64,000 bases of DNA from Ornatilinea sp. (lineage in GTDB: Bacteria; Chloroflexota; Anaerolineae; Anaerolineales; Anaerolineaceae): the NCBI GenBank assembly GCA_018433975.1, contig JAHDQE010000020.1, forward strand, positions 1 through 64,000, written 5' to 3'. Within the stretch, counting starts at the first letter, position 1. Every line of letters starts with the position of its first letter. This document shows, piece by piece, positions 54,183-63,829 of the stretch. A program made the translations under genes and the position numbers. Below the pieces are notes generated by a model. It worked only from the letters and a program-made list of their open reading frames with translations, made no database searches and was not told the DNA's origin.

Positions 54183-54682
54183 ACGACTCCCTTTCTTCCA
54201 TCCGCGAGAAAATCTTTCACCCGCTCTCCGTGCTGGGCATTTCGCTGTTTGCCGCCCTGGTTTTTGCCGGCCTGGCAATCCTGCGCTACGACGGAGACCG
54301 GCAGTTCTTTGTGCTGTACTACGTCACCCCAATCGGCGTGCCCTTTGTCGCTTTCCTGCTGGACCGCGCCGAACGCTTCGGGAACAGACGTATCGTTCAC
54401 TGGCTGATCGACCTTCTGGTGGTGGGCTTCAGCCTGGTCCGCGCTTTCTACCCGCTCCCCATCATCTCCGGACATGCCCTGTTTTTGATGTATGCGCTCC
54501 TCACCACCCACAGTTGGCCGGCACGGATCACGGCCGCCCTGATCTTCCTCCAGGTGATGTACCTGAAGATTTTCGCCTGGCATGATTCCACCCTGATCGG
54601 CGGGATGCTGTTTGGCGTGCTCCTCGGAGAGTTGTTCCGGCTGATCCCCGATAGAAACACCCCCTGGAAAGAAAAACCCTAA
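54179..54682 (+). CDS. small polytopic membrane protein
   Basis: A 167-residue protein with four or five membrane helices. I use the TTG at 54179, which overlaps the preceding stop (TTGA), giving MNDSLSSIREKIFHPL; a longer ORF in this frame from 53978 lies entirely inside the previous gene. No known motif is seen; helix-rich with ILRYDGDRQFF near the first outer loop. It ends in TAATG, overlapping the next start. Function unknown, tied to its neighbours by the overlaps. Confidence 0.6.
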   Translation: MNDSLSSIREKIFHPLSVLGISLFAALVFAGLAILRYDGDRQFFVLYYVTPIGVPFVAFLLDRAERFGNRRIVHWLIDLLVVGFSLVRAFYPLPIISGHALFLMYALLTTHSWPARITAALIFLQVMYLKIFAWHDSTLIGGMLFGVLLGELFRLIPDRNTPWKEKP

Positions 54683-55299
54683 TGAGCGCACTGCACTGCA
54701 AAAAGCACGCCTTATGGAGGTGGATCTGCTGGCTGCTGGCAGCCCTGATCGTGATACAGACCGCTGCGGTGATGGGCAGCATCCAGGCCTTCAGCACGTT
54801 AAGTGCCCCGGTTAAAGCCGATGCAGCGGTCGTGCTGGGCGCTGCGGTCTGGCGGGGCCAGCCCTCTCCGGTCTTTCAGGAGCGCATCAACCACGCCATC
54901 CGGCTCTATCAGGAAAGGCAGGTCCAATCGATCATCTTTACCGGCGGCATTGGCCTGAGAGACGACCAGGCCGAATCGGAAGTTGCCCGGCAGTATGCCG
55001 TCCGGCAGGGCATCCCCGAAAACGCAATCTACATCGAAACCACTTCCACCACCACCTACGGCAATCTGGCCGAAGCAGCAAAACTGGCCGGGCAGCACGG
55101 CGTGTGTTGTGTGCTGGTGGTCAGCGATCCTCTGCACATGAAGCGGGCAGTTACCATGGCCCGCGATCTGGGTCTGGAAGCATACCCTTCACCCACACCG
55201 ACTTCCCGCTATCGAAGTCTGCGCACCCGGCTGGCCTTCCTGATCGATGAAACCCTTGATTATGTCCTCTACCTGCTCCGCGCCGGGTTGCCCCATTAG
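54682..55299 (+). CDS. DUF218 (YdcF/SanA-like) protein
   Basis: A 205-residue protein with one N-terminal membrane helix (about residues 12-35) and a DUF218 domain: AAVVLGAAVWRGQPSPVFQERINHA, SIIFTGGIGLRDDQAESEVARQYAV, ETTSTTTYGNLAEA and VLVVSDPLHMKRAV. This is the common short form of the family, in contrast to the fused version at 26438-27502. DUF218 proteins act in envelope integrity or polyprenyl-phosphate handling. The start overlaps the preceding stop. Confidence 0.88.
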   Translation: MSALHCKKHALWRWICWLLAALIVIQTAAVMGSIQAFSTLSAPVKADAAVVLGAAVWRGQPSPVFQERINHAIRLYQERQVQSIIFTGGIGLRDDQAESEVARQYAVRQGIPENAIYIETTSTTTYGNLAEAAKLAGQHGVCCVLVVSDPLHMKRAVTMARDLGLEAYPSPTPTSRYRSLRTRLAFLIDETLDYVLYLLRAGLPH

Positions 55300-55506
55300 A
55301 AACACTGCAGCAACCTGTAAGCGGTTTAATCTGCCCCAGCGGCAGGTTAGATTCTTATTTCCCGGACAGGCAGCATTCTACAGAAAGATGCCTTCCCCGG
55401 AAGCGCAAACCGCATCTCTATACAGGGATAAAATTCTTCAAAGCTTTGTGGTATGATTGTTCATCGGTAAAAACAGAAAACACTCAAATATAGATAGGTG
55501 AATACA

Positions 55507-55701
55507 ATGGCATATAAATATACAAACTCAAAAGGTGTAACCTACATTCTGCACGGAAAAGACCGTGTAACATCCACGGGGAAGAAAACTACCTTGTATT
55601 TCTTTTCTAAAGAAGAAAAGGATGGCGCGCTGAACGCAGTTCCGGATGGATACCAGGTTTCTGAAACCGCAAATGGTTTGCCGGTATTAAAAAAGAAGTA
55701 A
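55507..55701 (+). CDS. small conserved-looking protein of unknown function
   Basis: A 64-residue basic protein starting MAYKYTNSKGVTYILHG and ending in LKKK. The regular strand-like pattern (YTNSKGVTYILHGKDRV, TTLYFFSKEEKDGA) suggests a small beta-rich domain. The ATG at 55507 follows AGGTGA; the longer frame from 55498 uses an upstream GTG. A terminator follows immediately, so it is a real small transcription unit. I cannot assign a function. Confidence 0.7.
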   Translation: MAYKYTNSKGVTYILHGKDRVTSTGKKTTLYFFSKEEKDGALNAVPDGYQVSETANGLPVLKKK

Positions 55702-55728
55702 TCCGAGAACCATCAGAGTTAGAAAATG

Positions 55729-55759
55729 AAACGCCATCCTTTGAAGGGATGGCGTTTTT
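55729..55759 (+). terminator. terminator of the small-protein gene
   Basis: AACGCCATCC, loop TTTGAA, GGGATGGCGTT, then TTTTA. Confidence 0.88.
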
Positions 55760-56085
55760 AGTTCTTTGAAATTCATATCTTGACACAACGTTGATCAACG
55801 ATGTTTACCAGAACAAGGCCGTCTCTCTGATAAAACCCAATCATTAATAGACCAAAAGTTCTATATTGTGATAGAATTGAGTCCGGATAAACACCTGGAA
55901 TTAACCAGAAAATTACCGTTTGGTTCCCCCATCCTTATCTACACCTCTTGTTTTTCAAAAGCCAATCCCTTATAAAGGGACTACCAGACGGATACACGGA
56001 TGGGAAAAGTTGAAAATCGCTTATCTCATCCGGATATTAATAAAACTCTTATCGGAATGTTTATATATTTCAAATACAGAAAACC

Positions 56086-56112
56086 TTGAAGAAGGGTAAA
56101 CTCTGGTAGAAT
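56086..56112 (+). promoter_or_regulatory. promoter of clpC
   Basis: TTGAAG, 15-bp spacer, TAGAAT with TG one base upstream (extended -10). The leader to the start is about 130 nt. The 55.76-56.25 kb gap shows no CIRCE element and nothing else recognisable. Confidence 0.45.
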
Positions 56113-56247
56113 CAAAATAAAAACTATTCTTTACGAATAATTTATTGGTAGTACCAAAATTCGGGGGAAGTGCCACCCCGGTTGTTTATCACAGCTCTTT
56201 TCTGATTTTTTGGAAGAGGGTTTCGGCACAACAAGGAGGTATTCACC

Positions 56248-58764
56248 ATGGCTGGCATGGAAAGATTTACACAAAGAGCGCGCCGAGTGCTTAGCCTGGC
56301 CCACCAGGAAGCCGAACGCACGCATAGAAGCACAATTGAAACCGAACATCTACTGCTTGCCCTGCTGGAAGAAGATGGAGGCGTCGCAGGACGCGTCCTG
56401 AGAGAACTGGGATTGGAACTCAATCGAATGCGCGAAATGATCGCCCGATTGAGCAGCGAAGGCGAAGAATCCATTGACCGGATCGACCTTTCGCCCGGCG
56501 TCCAGCAGGTATTGGAATATGCTATTGAAGAAGCACGACGAATGGGTCATCATTACATCGGCACCGAGCACCTTTTGCTGGGCCTGATCCGTTCTACGGA
56601 TGGTATCGCAACAGAAGTATTGCGAAAATTGGGCGTCACACCCGAACAGATACGCCGCCAGACCCGGCGGGTACTCTCCGAAGGCAGCTCCTCAGGCTCC
56701 GCCATCGGCGGACCGCGGACTTCCTCGACCGCATCCTCTCAAAAAGAGAAGGATAAAGAGAAAAGCAGCGGAAAAACCCCGTTGATTGACCAGCTCGCCA
56801 CAGACCTGACGCTGAAAGCGGAAGAAGGGAAGCTGGACCCGGTCATCGGCCGCCAGATGGAGATCGAACGGGTCATCCAGATTCTGGCCCGCAGGAACAA
56901 GAACAATCCGGCCCTGATCGGTGAACCGGGTGTAGGAAAGACGGCCATCGTGGAAGGCCTGGCGCAGCGCATCATCGAAGGGGATGTCCCCGCGCTTCTG
57001 CTGGACAAACAGGTGCTGCAGTTGGATGTTGGCTCTTTGATCGCCGGTACCATGTACCGTGGACAGTTCGAAGAACGCCTGAAACGGGTTATCGACGAAC
57101 TCAAAGCCTCCGGCGCCATCCTGTTCATTGATGAAGTCCACATGCTGGTGGGCGCTGGTTCGGCCGGATCATCGGTCGATGCCGCCAACATCCTGAAACC
57201 CGCCTTATCCCGCGGCGAACTTCAGGTAATCGGCGCGACCACTATTGAAGAGTACCGCAAGCATATCGAAAGCGATGCTGCCCTGGAGCGCCGCTTCCAG
57301 CCCATTGTGGTGGAAGAGCCCAGTGTGGATGAAACCATTGACATCCTTCAGGGAATTCGCAGTGCATACGAAGAGCATCACCAATTGAATATCTCGGATG
57401 AAGCGTTGGAATCCGCGGCGCGGCTTTCCGCACGCTATGTTTCCGACCGCTTCCTGCCCGATAAAGCCATCGACCTGATCGATGAAGCCGCCTCCCGGGT
57501 GCGCATGTACAAAAGCCCGGCTGCGCAGGAAAGCAAACGCCTGATGGCCGAACTGCGCGAGCTGCGCCAGAAGCGGACTGCGGCGGAAGAAAACGAACTG
57601 CTTGAAGAAGCCGAACGGCTGCTTCAGGAAGAAGAAGATTTCGAAAACCAGCTGGATAAAATTCGCAACGAATGGAACCGCGATAACAGTCCGGTGGTTT
57701 CTGTGGACGACATTGCCGAAGTGGTTTCCATGTGGACCGGAGTTCCGGTGATGCAGATGGCACAGGAAGAGTCTCAGCGCTTGCTGCAAATGGAAGAAGA
57801 ACTCTCCAGCCGCATTATCGGCCAGAATGAGGCTATCGAGGCCATCTCCAAGGCCGTCCGGCGCGGCCGCTCCGGGCTCAAAGACCCGCGGCGCCCGATT
57901 GGTTCCTTTGTCTTCCTCGGCCCAACCGGGGTAGGTAAAACTGAGTTGACCAAAGCGCTGGCCCGTTTCCTGTTCGGCAGTGAAGATGCTGTGATCCAGC
58001 TCGACATGTCCGAATTCATGGAACGCCACAGCGTTAGCCGTCTGGTCGGTGCGCCTCCCGGATACATCGGCTACGAAGAAGCTGGCCAGCTCACCGAAGC
58101 CATCCGGCGGCGGCCTTATTCCATTGTGGTCTTTGATGAAATCGAAAAGGCTCACCCCGAAGCACACAATATGATGCTTCAAATTATGGAAGAAGGTCAT
58201 TTGTCCGACGCGAAAGGCCGTAAAGTGGATTTCCGCAATGCCATCATTGTGATGACCTCCAATATTGGCGCGGAAGACATCAAACGCCAGACCTCCCTCG
58301 GCTTCAACCTGGTCAAAGATGAAGTCACCGAAGAACAGGAAGCCTATGATGAGATGCGCAAAAAGCTGATGGAATCGCTGAAGCGTGTCTTCCGTCCCGA
58401 GTTTATCAACCGTGTAGACGGCGTGGTCGTCTTCCGTTCTCTCAACCAGTCCGATATCCGGCAGATCGTTACCCTTGAGCTCAATAAGATCGCCGAACGG
58501 CTGGAAGATTACGAAATGGAACTGACCGCCAGCGATGCTGCGCTTGAACTCCTGGCAAAACAGGGCTACGATCCCGATATGGGTGCCCGCCCGCTGCGCC
58601 GGATTCTCCAGCAGAAAGTGGAAGACCCGCTGTCGGATGCCCTGCTGGCGCACAAATTCGAAGACGGAGACCACATTCTGGTAGATGTAGACGAAAAGGA
58701 TGAAATTATCCTGACCAAGCAGAATGTCACCGAAGAGCAGAAAGAACCCGCTCTGAATATCTAA
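56248..58764 (+). CDS. clpC: ClpC-type AAA+ unfoldase
   Basis: An 838-residue Hsp100 protein that feeds substrates to ClpP. Two Clp N-repeats (residues about 5-145), a serine-rich linker (SSGSAIGGPRTSSTASSQKEK), D1 with Walker A GEPGVGKTA (from residue 225) and DEVH, a short coiled-coil middle domain (LMAELRELRQKRTAAEENEL), D2 with Walker A GPTGVGKTE (from residue 558), and the C-terminal ClpB-D2-small region GARPLRRILQQKVEDPLSDALL. The short middle domain marks ClpC rather than ClpB. AAGGAGGT precedes the ATG. No mcsA/mcsB or ctsR is adjacent; radA follows on the same strand, as in Firmicutes clpC loci. Confidence 0.96.
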   Translation: MAGMERFTQRARRVLSLAHQEAERTHRSTIETEHLLLALLEEDGGVAGRVLRELGLELNRMREMIARLSSEGEESIDRIDLSPGVQQVLEYAIEEARRMGHHYIGTEHLLLGLIRSTDGIATEVLRKLGVTPEQIRRQTRRVLSEGSSSGSAIGGPRTSSTASSQKEKDKEKSSGKTPLIDQLATDLTLKAEEGKLDPVIGRQMEIERVIQILARRNKNNPALIGEPGVGKTAIVEGLAQRIIEGDVPALLLDKQVLQLDVGSLIAGTMYRGQFEERLKRVIDELKASGAILFIDEVHMLVGAGSAGSSVDAANILKPALSRGELQVIGATTIEEYRKHIESDAALERRFQPIVVEEPSVDETIDILQGIRSAYEEHHQLNISDEALESAARLSARYVSDRFLPDKAIDLIDEAASRVRMYKSPAAQESKRLMAELRELRQKRTAAEENELLEEAERLLQEEEDFENQLDKIRNEWNRDNSPVVSVDDIAEVVSMWTGVPVMQMAQEESQRLLQMEEELSSRIIGQNEAIEAISKAVRRGRSGLKDPRRPIGSFVFLGPTGVGKTELTKALARFLFGSEDAVIQLDMSEFMERHSVSRLVGAPPGYIGYEEAGQLTEAIRRRPYSIVVFDEIEKAHPEAHNMMLQIMEEGHLSDAKGRKVDFRNAIIVMTSNIGAEDIKRQTSLGFNLVKDEVTEEQEAYDEMRKKLMESLKRVFRPEFINRVDGVVVFRSLNQSDIRQIVTLELNKIAERLEDYEMELTASDAALELLAKQGYDPDMGARPLRRILQQKVEDPLSDALLAHKFEDGDHILVDVDEKDEIILTKQNVTEEQKEPALNI

Positions 58765-58793
58765 AAGCCGGAACGGCGAATTCTTAGAAACAC

Positions 58794-58828
58794 AATATGG
58801 GGCAGCGGATGAGCTGCCCCATATTTTT
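58794..58828 (+). terminator. terminator after clpC
   Basis: AATATGGGGCAGC and GCTGCCCCATATT with a six-base loop, then TTTATT. Confidence 0.93.
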
Positions 58829-58886
58829 ATTCGAAAGAGTAGAAACCCGGAAGCCGCTTTCACAGTGCCTCCGGAACCGGGCTTCA

Positions 58887-58895
58887 TGATAGAAT
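58887..58895 (+). promoter_or_regulatory. extended -10 of radA
   Basis: TGATAGAAT (TG, one base, TAGAAT). It lies 37 nt before the ATG chosen for radA and after the clpC terminator, so radA has its own promoter. Confidence 0.5.
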
Positions 58896-58932
58896 TTCAA
58901 CATAAATCAACACAAAACCAGTGGGGCACACT

Positions 58933-60330
58933 ATGAGCAAAACACAAACCCATTATGTCTGCCAAAACTGCGGGCGTACTTCTCCCCGCAAGTTGGGGAA
59001 ATGCCCGTCTTGCGGGCATTGGGACAGCTTTGTCGAAGAGATCCTGACTCCGCTCCCGGATATCAAAAAGAAGGCCGTATCGGGGCTGTTGTCCCAGTCC
59101 ACGCCCCGGCGCATTTCGGAGATCGAAGGGGATGTCGAAGAAAGGATGTACCTTCCCATCGGGGAGTTTTCCCGTGTCCTGGGAGGCGGCATCGTCCCCG
59201 GTTCTGTCGTATTGATCAGCGGCGACCCCGGCATCGGCAAATCCACCCTGATGCTCCAGACCGCTCTGGCCATGGCCGGCGAAGGCACTGTGCTGTATGC
59301 CTCCGGAGAGGAATCTGAGCGCCAGATCAAAATGCGCGCACTGCGGCTGGCCCGCCAAGAAGGCAAAACCGAAACCGATCTGCCCGACAACCTCCTCCTG
59401 GTCACCGAGACCAACCTTAACGCCATCCTGGAGCATGTCCGCTCCACCCAGCCTGCCCTGCTGGTCATCGATTCAATCCAGACCATGTATCTCCCGGAGC
59501 TGGAATCCGCGGCCGGTTCCGTAAGCCAGATCCGGCAGTGTGCCGCGCAGTTGCGCGAGCTGGCGAAATCCTCCGGGATCACCGTGTTTATCATCGGTCA
59601 CGTCACCAAAGAGGGTACCATTGCGGGCCCCCGGGTGCTGGAACACATTGTGGATACCGTCCTGTATCTGGAAGGCGAACGCTACCAGTTCTTCCGCCTG
59701 CTGCGCTCCATCAAGAACCGTTTCGGCGCGACCTCGGAAGTGGGGGTTTTTGAAATGAGCGAGCGCGGGATGATTGAAGTATCCAATCCTTCGGAAGCTT
59801 TCCTGGCGGAGCGCATGGTCAGCGCGCCCGGCTCGGCCATCGCCGTTACCATGGAAGGTACCCGCCCTCTGCTGGTCGAAATCCAGGGTCTCACCAGCCA
59901 TACCAGCTACGGCAACCCCCGCCGGACGCCCAACGGGATTGACTTTAACCGTCTGCTGCTGATCACCGCGGTCCTGACCCGCCGCATGCGCATGCGTCTG
60001 GGGGAACAGGATGTTTTCGTCAACGTAGTGGGCGGGATGCGCATCAGCGAGCCGGCTGCCGATCTGGCCGTGGCGGCTGCCATCGCATCTTCCATGCAGG
60101 ATGTCCCGGTCAAGGCCAACGCCGTATTAATTGGCGAGGTAGGTTTATCGGGTGAACTTCGCTGGGTAGGCCAGATGGATGCCCGCCTGCGTGAGGCGGC
60201 CAAACTGGGCTTCAAGACGGCCGTTGTCCCCAAAAGAGTCCGTCGCGATGGGCTTTTGACCGACAAAATTGAGATCGTCGAGGCGCGCTCCCTGCGGGAA
60301 GCGCTCAAACTGGCTCTTTTGTCAGATTAA
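58933..60330 (+). CDS. radA: DNA repair protein RadA
   Basis: A 465-residue RecA-related branch-migration factor. N-terminal zinc finger CQNCGRTSPRKLGKCPSCG, Walker A GDPGIGKST, Walker B LLVIDSIQTM, the RadA-specific KNRFG motif (SIKNRFGATSEVG), and a C-terminal Lon-protease-like domain (VGGMRISEPAADLAVAAAIASS; EVGLSGELRWVGQ). I prefer the ATG at 58933 (six bases after GGGG) to the in-frame GTG at 58921. Full length. Confidence 0.96.
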   Translation: MSKTQTHYVCQNCGRTSPRKLGKCPSCGHWDSFVEEILTPLPDIKKKAVSGLLSQSTPRRISEIEGDVEERMYLPIGEFSRVLGGGIVPGSVVLISGDPGIGKSTLMLQTALAMAGEGTVLYASGEESERQIKMRALRLARQEGKTETDLPDNLLLVTETNLNAILEHVRSTQPALLVIDSIQTMYLPELESAAGSVSQIRQCAAQLRELAKSSGITVFIIGHVTKEGTIAGPRVLEHIVDTVLYLEGERYQFFRLLRSIKNRFGATSEVGVFEMSERGMIEVSNPSEAFLAERMVSAPGSAIAVTMEGTRPLLVEIQGLTSHTSYGNPRRTPNGIDFNRLLLITAVLTRRMRMRLGEQDVFVNVVGGMRISEPAADLAVAAAIASSMQDVPVKANAVLIGEVGLSGELRWVGQMDARLREAAKLGFKTAVVPKRVRRDGLLTDKIEIVEARSLREALKLALLSD

Positions 60331-60386
60331 GCATTGCGTGGGATAATGCTCCCCTTTACTCCCTTCAAAGAATGACCTTCTTCAAA

Positions 60387-60414
60387 TTGACAATTCCACT
60401 GGTTTTGGTATGAT
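60387..60414 (+). promoter_or_regulatory. promoter of the ferredoxin-type gene
   Basis: TTGACA, 16-bp spacer, TATGAT with TGG immediately upstream. Strong match; leader about 80 nt, containing the stem GCCGG/CCGGC at 60420-60444. Confidence 0.75.
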
Positions 60415-60503
60415 TACTCAGCCGGGGAATTCCCGGTTTCCGGCATGAAAAAGCGCCCGAAACGCATGGGTGCATCCATTTATCGTTAAAAGGTGGTGCA
60501 GCT

Positions 60504-61424
60504 TTGAGCCGACCGATGTGGTTTGTGAGCATTTTGAAGAAAAACTTTAAGAACCGGTTTGCAATCGCCAATCTCACAAAAAAGATCCCCCTTTTCAAAA
60601 AATTTGTAGATGATTTGCTCTTCAAAGGCGATAATGTCATTTATCTGCCTAAAGACCACACGGTAAGTCCCAAAATCTCGTTAGAGCAGCCTGCTTTTAC
60701 TCGGGCCCGGGTCCGGCAGCCCGTCGGCACGGCGCCCGACGGCACACCCATCCGGAATGAAACCATCCAGGTTCAGGAATGGATCGCCGCGCCGGAAAGC
60801 ATCCTCCTCCCTTCGCAGGTCGTCGAGCACTTCATTCGTGAAGCCAATTACCACTACATTATGAACGAATGCATCTGCCGCTCTTCCAGCGGATGCGAGG
60901 ATTACCCCATCAACCTGGGCTGCCTGTTCCTCGGCAAACCCGCGGAGCAGATCAACCCCAAACTCGGCTGTCCGGTCACCATGGAAGAAGCCCTGGAACA
61001 CGTCCGGCGCTGCCGGGAAGCCGGCCTGTTCCACATGATCGGGCGCAACAAGCTGGATACGGTCTGGATGGGCGTCAAACCCGGCAGCCGTCTGCTCACC
61101 ATCTGCAACTGCTGCCCGTGCTGCTGCCTCTACAAGGTGCTGCCCAACCTGGACGATTCCATCAGTTGTAAAGTCCACAAGATGCCCGGCGTGGAAATCC
61201 TTATCAATGAGAACTGCATTGGCTGCGGTCAATGCGCCCAGGAAGGGGTGTGTTTCGTCAACGCCATCCATATCGAAGACCGCCGGGCGGTGATCAGCGA
61301 GACCTGCCGCGGCTGCGGTCACTGCGTGGAGGTCTGCCCCAACAACGCAATTGAGATAACCGTGGACGCCGATTCCGTTCAAAGAACAATCGATGAACTG
61401 ACCCCCTACGTCAATGTAAAATAA
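60504..61424 (+). CDS. 4Fe-4S dicluster ferredoxin-domain protein with Cys-rich middle domain
   Basis: A 306-residue protein. The N-terminal part has no cysteine. The middle (about residues 115-225) has many cysteines (MNECICRSSSGC, GCLFLGKP, GCPVT, CNCCPCCCLYK), probably another metal site. The C-terminus has two classic [4Fe-4S] motifs: CIGCGQCAQEGVCF and CRGCGHCVEVCP. A TTG start is supported by AAAGGTGG seven bases upstream; the in-frame ATG at 60516 is farther off. An electron-transfer role is inferred; partner unknown. Downstream is a CPBP protease gene. Confidence 0.85.
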   Translation: MSRPMWFVSILKKNFKNRFAIANLTKKIPLFKKFVDDLLFKGDNVIYLPKDHTVSPKISLEQPAFTRARVRQPVGTAPDGTPIRNETIQVQEWIAAPESILLPSQVVEHFIREANYHYIMNECICRSSSGCEDYPINLGCLFLGKPAEQINPKLGCPVTMEEALEHVRRCREAGLFHMIGRNKLDTVWMGVKPGSRLLTICNCCPCCCLYKVLPNLDDSISCKVHKMPGVEILINENCIGCGQCAQEGVCFVNAIHIEDRRAVISETCRGCGHCVEVCPNNAIEITVDADSVQRTIDELTPYVNVK

Positions 61425-61471
61425 AACGGGAACAAATAAAAATGTCAACTCTGAATTTAATGAGCGGGGTG

Positions 61472-61477
61472 TATAAT
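61472..61477 (+). promoter_or_regulatory. -10-like TATAAT upstream of the CPBP gene
   Basis: TATAAT 201 nt before the chosen start codon, without a clear -35. It may drive the CPBP gene separately. The rest of the 61.43-61.68 kb stretch shows nothing else recognisable. Confidence 0.3.
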
Positions 61478-61678
61478 CCATCTTTGGATCAGTGCTGGCA
61501 AACGGATCGTTCCCTATTGGGCACGCTGACCAGACGCCTGCGCTGCCAGGCAAACCACCTCGTCGGCCCGGTCAGATCGGCGCGATCATTATGTCCAAGG
61601 CGCGCAAGTCGGGTTGGATGGAAATTAAATTCGCTTTTTCATAAGATCATTACCGTGTCTCTTCGGATGGAGTTTCGT

Positions 61679-62794
61679 ATGGCACAATCTTTTTCTTCTC
61701 AGCCGGACCAGGTGATCCCTGAGCCGGTGTCTGTTCCCGAGGCAGCCGCGCGGCGGACGGTCAATTGGCCGCATGTCTGGGCTTACATCGGGTTGTCGTT
61801 TGGGCTGGCCTGGCTGGTCGACTTGGTACTGTATCTGAACGGCGGCCTGACCCACCCGTCAGCCATGCTGATGCTGCAGTTTCAGATGCTGATGCCAGCC
61901 TTCGCAGCCCTGCTGCTGGGCATGTTCTTCTTCAAAGAGAGCCCGATTTATTACAAGACCAACGACGCCGCCTCACGCTGGTTCATCTATTATTATTTCT
62001 TGATGACCTTCGCTTACCTTGCCGCGGCGGTCATTGGGTCAATCCAACCGGCGCTGTCCACAACACTCAGCGGTTATCTGCTGATCTTCAGCGTGCTCGG
62101 GCTGGTGTTGCTGGCGGTATTGCGCTGGCGTGGCGGGCCGCAGTCCTTCGCCGGAGCGGGTATGGCCTTCGGGAAAATCCGCATCTGGCTGCTTTATGGC
62201 CTGGCCATGGTCCTGTTTTACGGCCTGGAGACGCTGCTAAACTATGTCTTTAAGTTCGGCACGCTGGCCGACATTACCAAGATGTACCCACCCGGAACAG
62301 CAGACTCTATCCCGCCGTTGGCCCTGCTCGCCTCGACCTTTCTCAACGCGGTCATCATTGGCCCGTTCCTGGGGCTGATCATCACCTTTGGCGAGGAATA
62401 CGGCTGGCGCGGTTACCTGCAGGGCGAACTGGTCCACTTGGGACGCGTCCGCGGGGTGGGGCTGTTGGGCATTATCTGGGGCGTCTGGCACTGGCCGGTC
62501 ATCTGGATGGGCTACAACTACCCCGGTCAGCCGGTGCTCGGCTCACTGCTGATGACGGGTTACACGGTGGTGCTGTCGTACTTCCTGGCCTACGCCGTGT
62601 TTAAATCGAAGGGCGTGTGGACAGCGGCTTACCTGCACGCGCTCAACAACCAGGCAATGAGCTTTTTCGTGGCCGCGGTGGTGACGCCGGTCAGCATGGT
62701 CATGTCCTTTAACATCGGCATCCCCGCGCTGGTGCTGTGTGCGCTGGTCATCCTGCTGCTCCTGCGCGACCCGGTCTGGAAGGAAACGGATTAG
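61679..62794 (+). CDS. CPBP family intramembrane glutamic endopeptidase
   Basis: A 371-residue protein with about nine membrane helices. The CPBP/CaaX-protease (Abi) motif 1 is FGEEYGWRGYLQGEL with the catalytic EE, motif 2 is GIIWGVWHWPVIWMGY with the histidine, and motif 3 is YLHALNNQAMS. The chosen ATG follows GGAG at six bases; the open frame reaches back to 61442, but that part has no motif and no good binding site. Family roles include prenyl-protein processing and bacteriocin self-protection; which applies here is unknown. Confidence 0.88.
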   Translation: MAQSFSSQPDQVIPEPVSVPEAAARRTVNWPHVWAYIGLSFGLAWLVDLVLYLNGGLTHPSAMLMLQFQMLMPAFAALLLGMFFFKESPIYYKTNDAASRWFIYYYFLMTFAYLAAAVIGSIQPALSTTLSGYLLIFSVLGLVLLAVLRWRGGPQSFAGAGMAFGKIRIWLLYGLAMVLFYGLETLLNYVFKFGTLADITKMYPPGTADSIPPLALLASTFLNAVIIGPFLGLIITFGEEYGWRGYLQGELVHLGRVRGVGLLGIIWGVWHWPVIWMGYNYPGQPVLGSLLMTGYTVVLSYFLAYAVFKSKGVWTAAYLHALNNQAMSFFVAAVVTPVSMVMSFNIGIPALVLCALVILLLLRDPVWKETD

Positions 62795-62806
62795 ATACAT
62801 CTTTTT

Positions 62807-62860
62807 AAACAGGATCCCCCCTTTTCTTGATTAAATCAGGGGCGGATCCTGTTTTTTATT
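62807..62860 (+). terminator. terminator after the CPBP gene
   Basis: AAACAGGATCC and GGATCCTGTTT with a 26-base loop, then TTTATT. Confidence 0.88.
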
Positions 62861-62968
62861 AACCTTTGGCCAACATCCCGCGCCCACTCCCACTGATATA
62901 TTCGGGCAGGAATATATCATCGGTACGCCGCGGGCCACACACCCGGCGAACTCGTCCAATCCCATTCT

Positions 62969-63749
62969 TTACGGCTTAGGATGCAAGACCTCGAATGATC
63001 CAGTCTGTGGATCAATGGTGACCATAAAGATTGTATGCCACCAGTTGTCGCGATTATTTTTATAATAAACTTCCCAACCTGTGTCCTTTAATCCTGACGC
63101 AAAAGCATTGATTTTACAATCATTCCCATATTGTAGTCGTCTTTCAACTCCGCCGTTCTTTTCTGCAATCTGTATCGCTTCTTCAGCCGAAATTCGATAA
63201 CGTGTCAGATCAAGCGGTTCCTTTTTTTGGATGTTAGGGGTATATTCTCCTCTTGATGTTTTCACGCTATGATCTGATGGTAAGATGAAATTACGATATT
63301 CTACGCGGGTTTCTTCCTTCCCTGTTTGAATCACTTTAAAGGAATATATTTCTCCTTCGCTAAATAGACCTTGTTCAATCTCTTCACAATCCATCGTAAA
63401 GTCCATGACGTATAATATTCTGCGCTTCGAAAGGATCCTGCCAGATTTGTTGGTACAGGGCTTGCGCTACGCGGAAGTAATCTGCCTGGCTCCAGAATAC
63501 CGACCCTGAAGGAGTGGGGATTGCCTCAGGGGTAGGATCAAGCAGCGTAAAAATATCCGTGTCTCCTCGATTAAGCATCTCGAAAATGTTCGCCGGGTCG
63601 ATCGTATAATATCGAGACTCAAAGCTTTACACCGATTCATTGCGGTTATCCAACCAAAACTGACAACTTATCATCAGACTCAAAACAGCGATCAGGGCAA
63701 GCAGCACAAACCACCTCCCTGATCGATTGTTGATACTTTGGTTATCCAT
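62969..63749 (-). pseudogene. broken membrane-anchored protein gene (one stop codon, one frameshift)
   Basis: Reading leftwards from ATG at 63749 (after AGGGGTG) the frame gives a helix-rich N-terminus (RSGRWFVLLALIAVLSLMIS, then a cysteine). An in-frame TAA at 63627-63629 follows. The same frame then continues without a start (SRYYTIDPANIFEMLNRGD ... SVFWSQADYFRVAQALYQQI) until about 63415-63425, where the sequence shifts to another frame (ILYVMDFTMDCEEIEQG, then YRISAEEAIQIAEKNGG) that runs to a proper stop at 62969. The three pieces together form one protein of about 260 residues. Both lesions argue for a decayed gene; sequencing error cannot be excluded for the frameshift. Confidence 0.75.
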
Positions 63750-63829
63750 TCTATTCACCCCTGAGTTCTTCCAGATCATTTATTTAACCATACCAATAAG
63801 CTGCCGGACTTGGGAATGCCCTGCCCTTC

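Noticed and set aside
55760..56247. CIRCE or CtsR operator before clpC
   Set aside because: I looked for TTAGCACTC-N9-GAGTGCTAA and for the CtsR heptad repeat and saw neither.
57205..58887. 560-codon ORF antisense to clpC
   Set aside because: It lies opposite a full-length ClpC with all motifs; the antisense frame has no domain and reflects codon bias of the real gene.
61442..61678. 79-residue N-terminal extension of the CPBP protease
   Set aside because: It is R/L/S-rich without a motif and passes through a TATAAT; a proper GGAG-spaced ATG exists at 61679.
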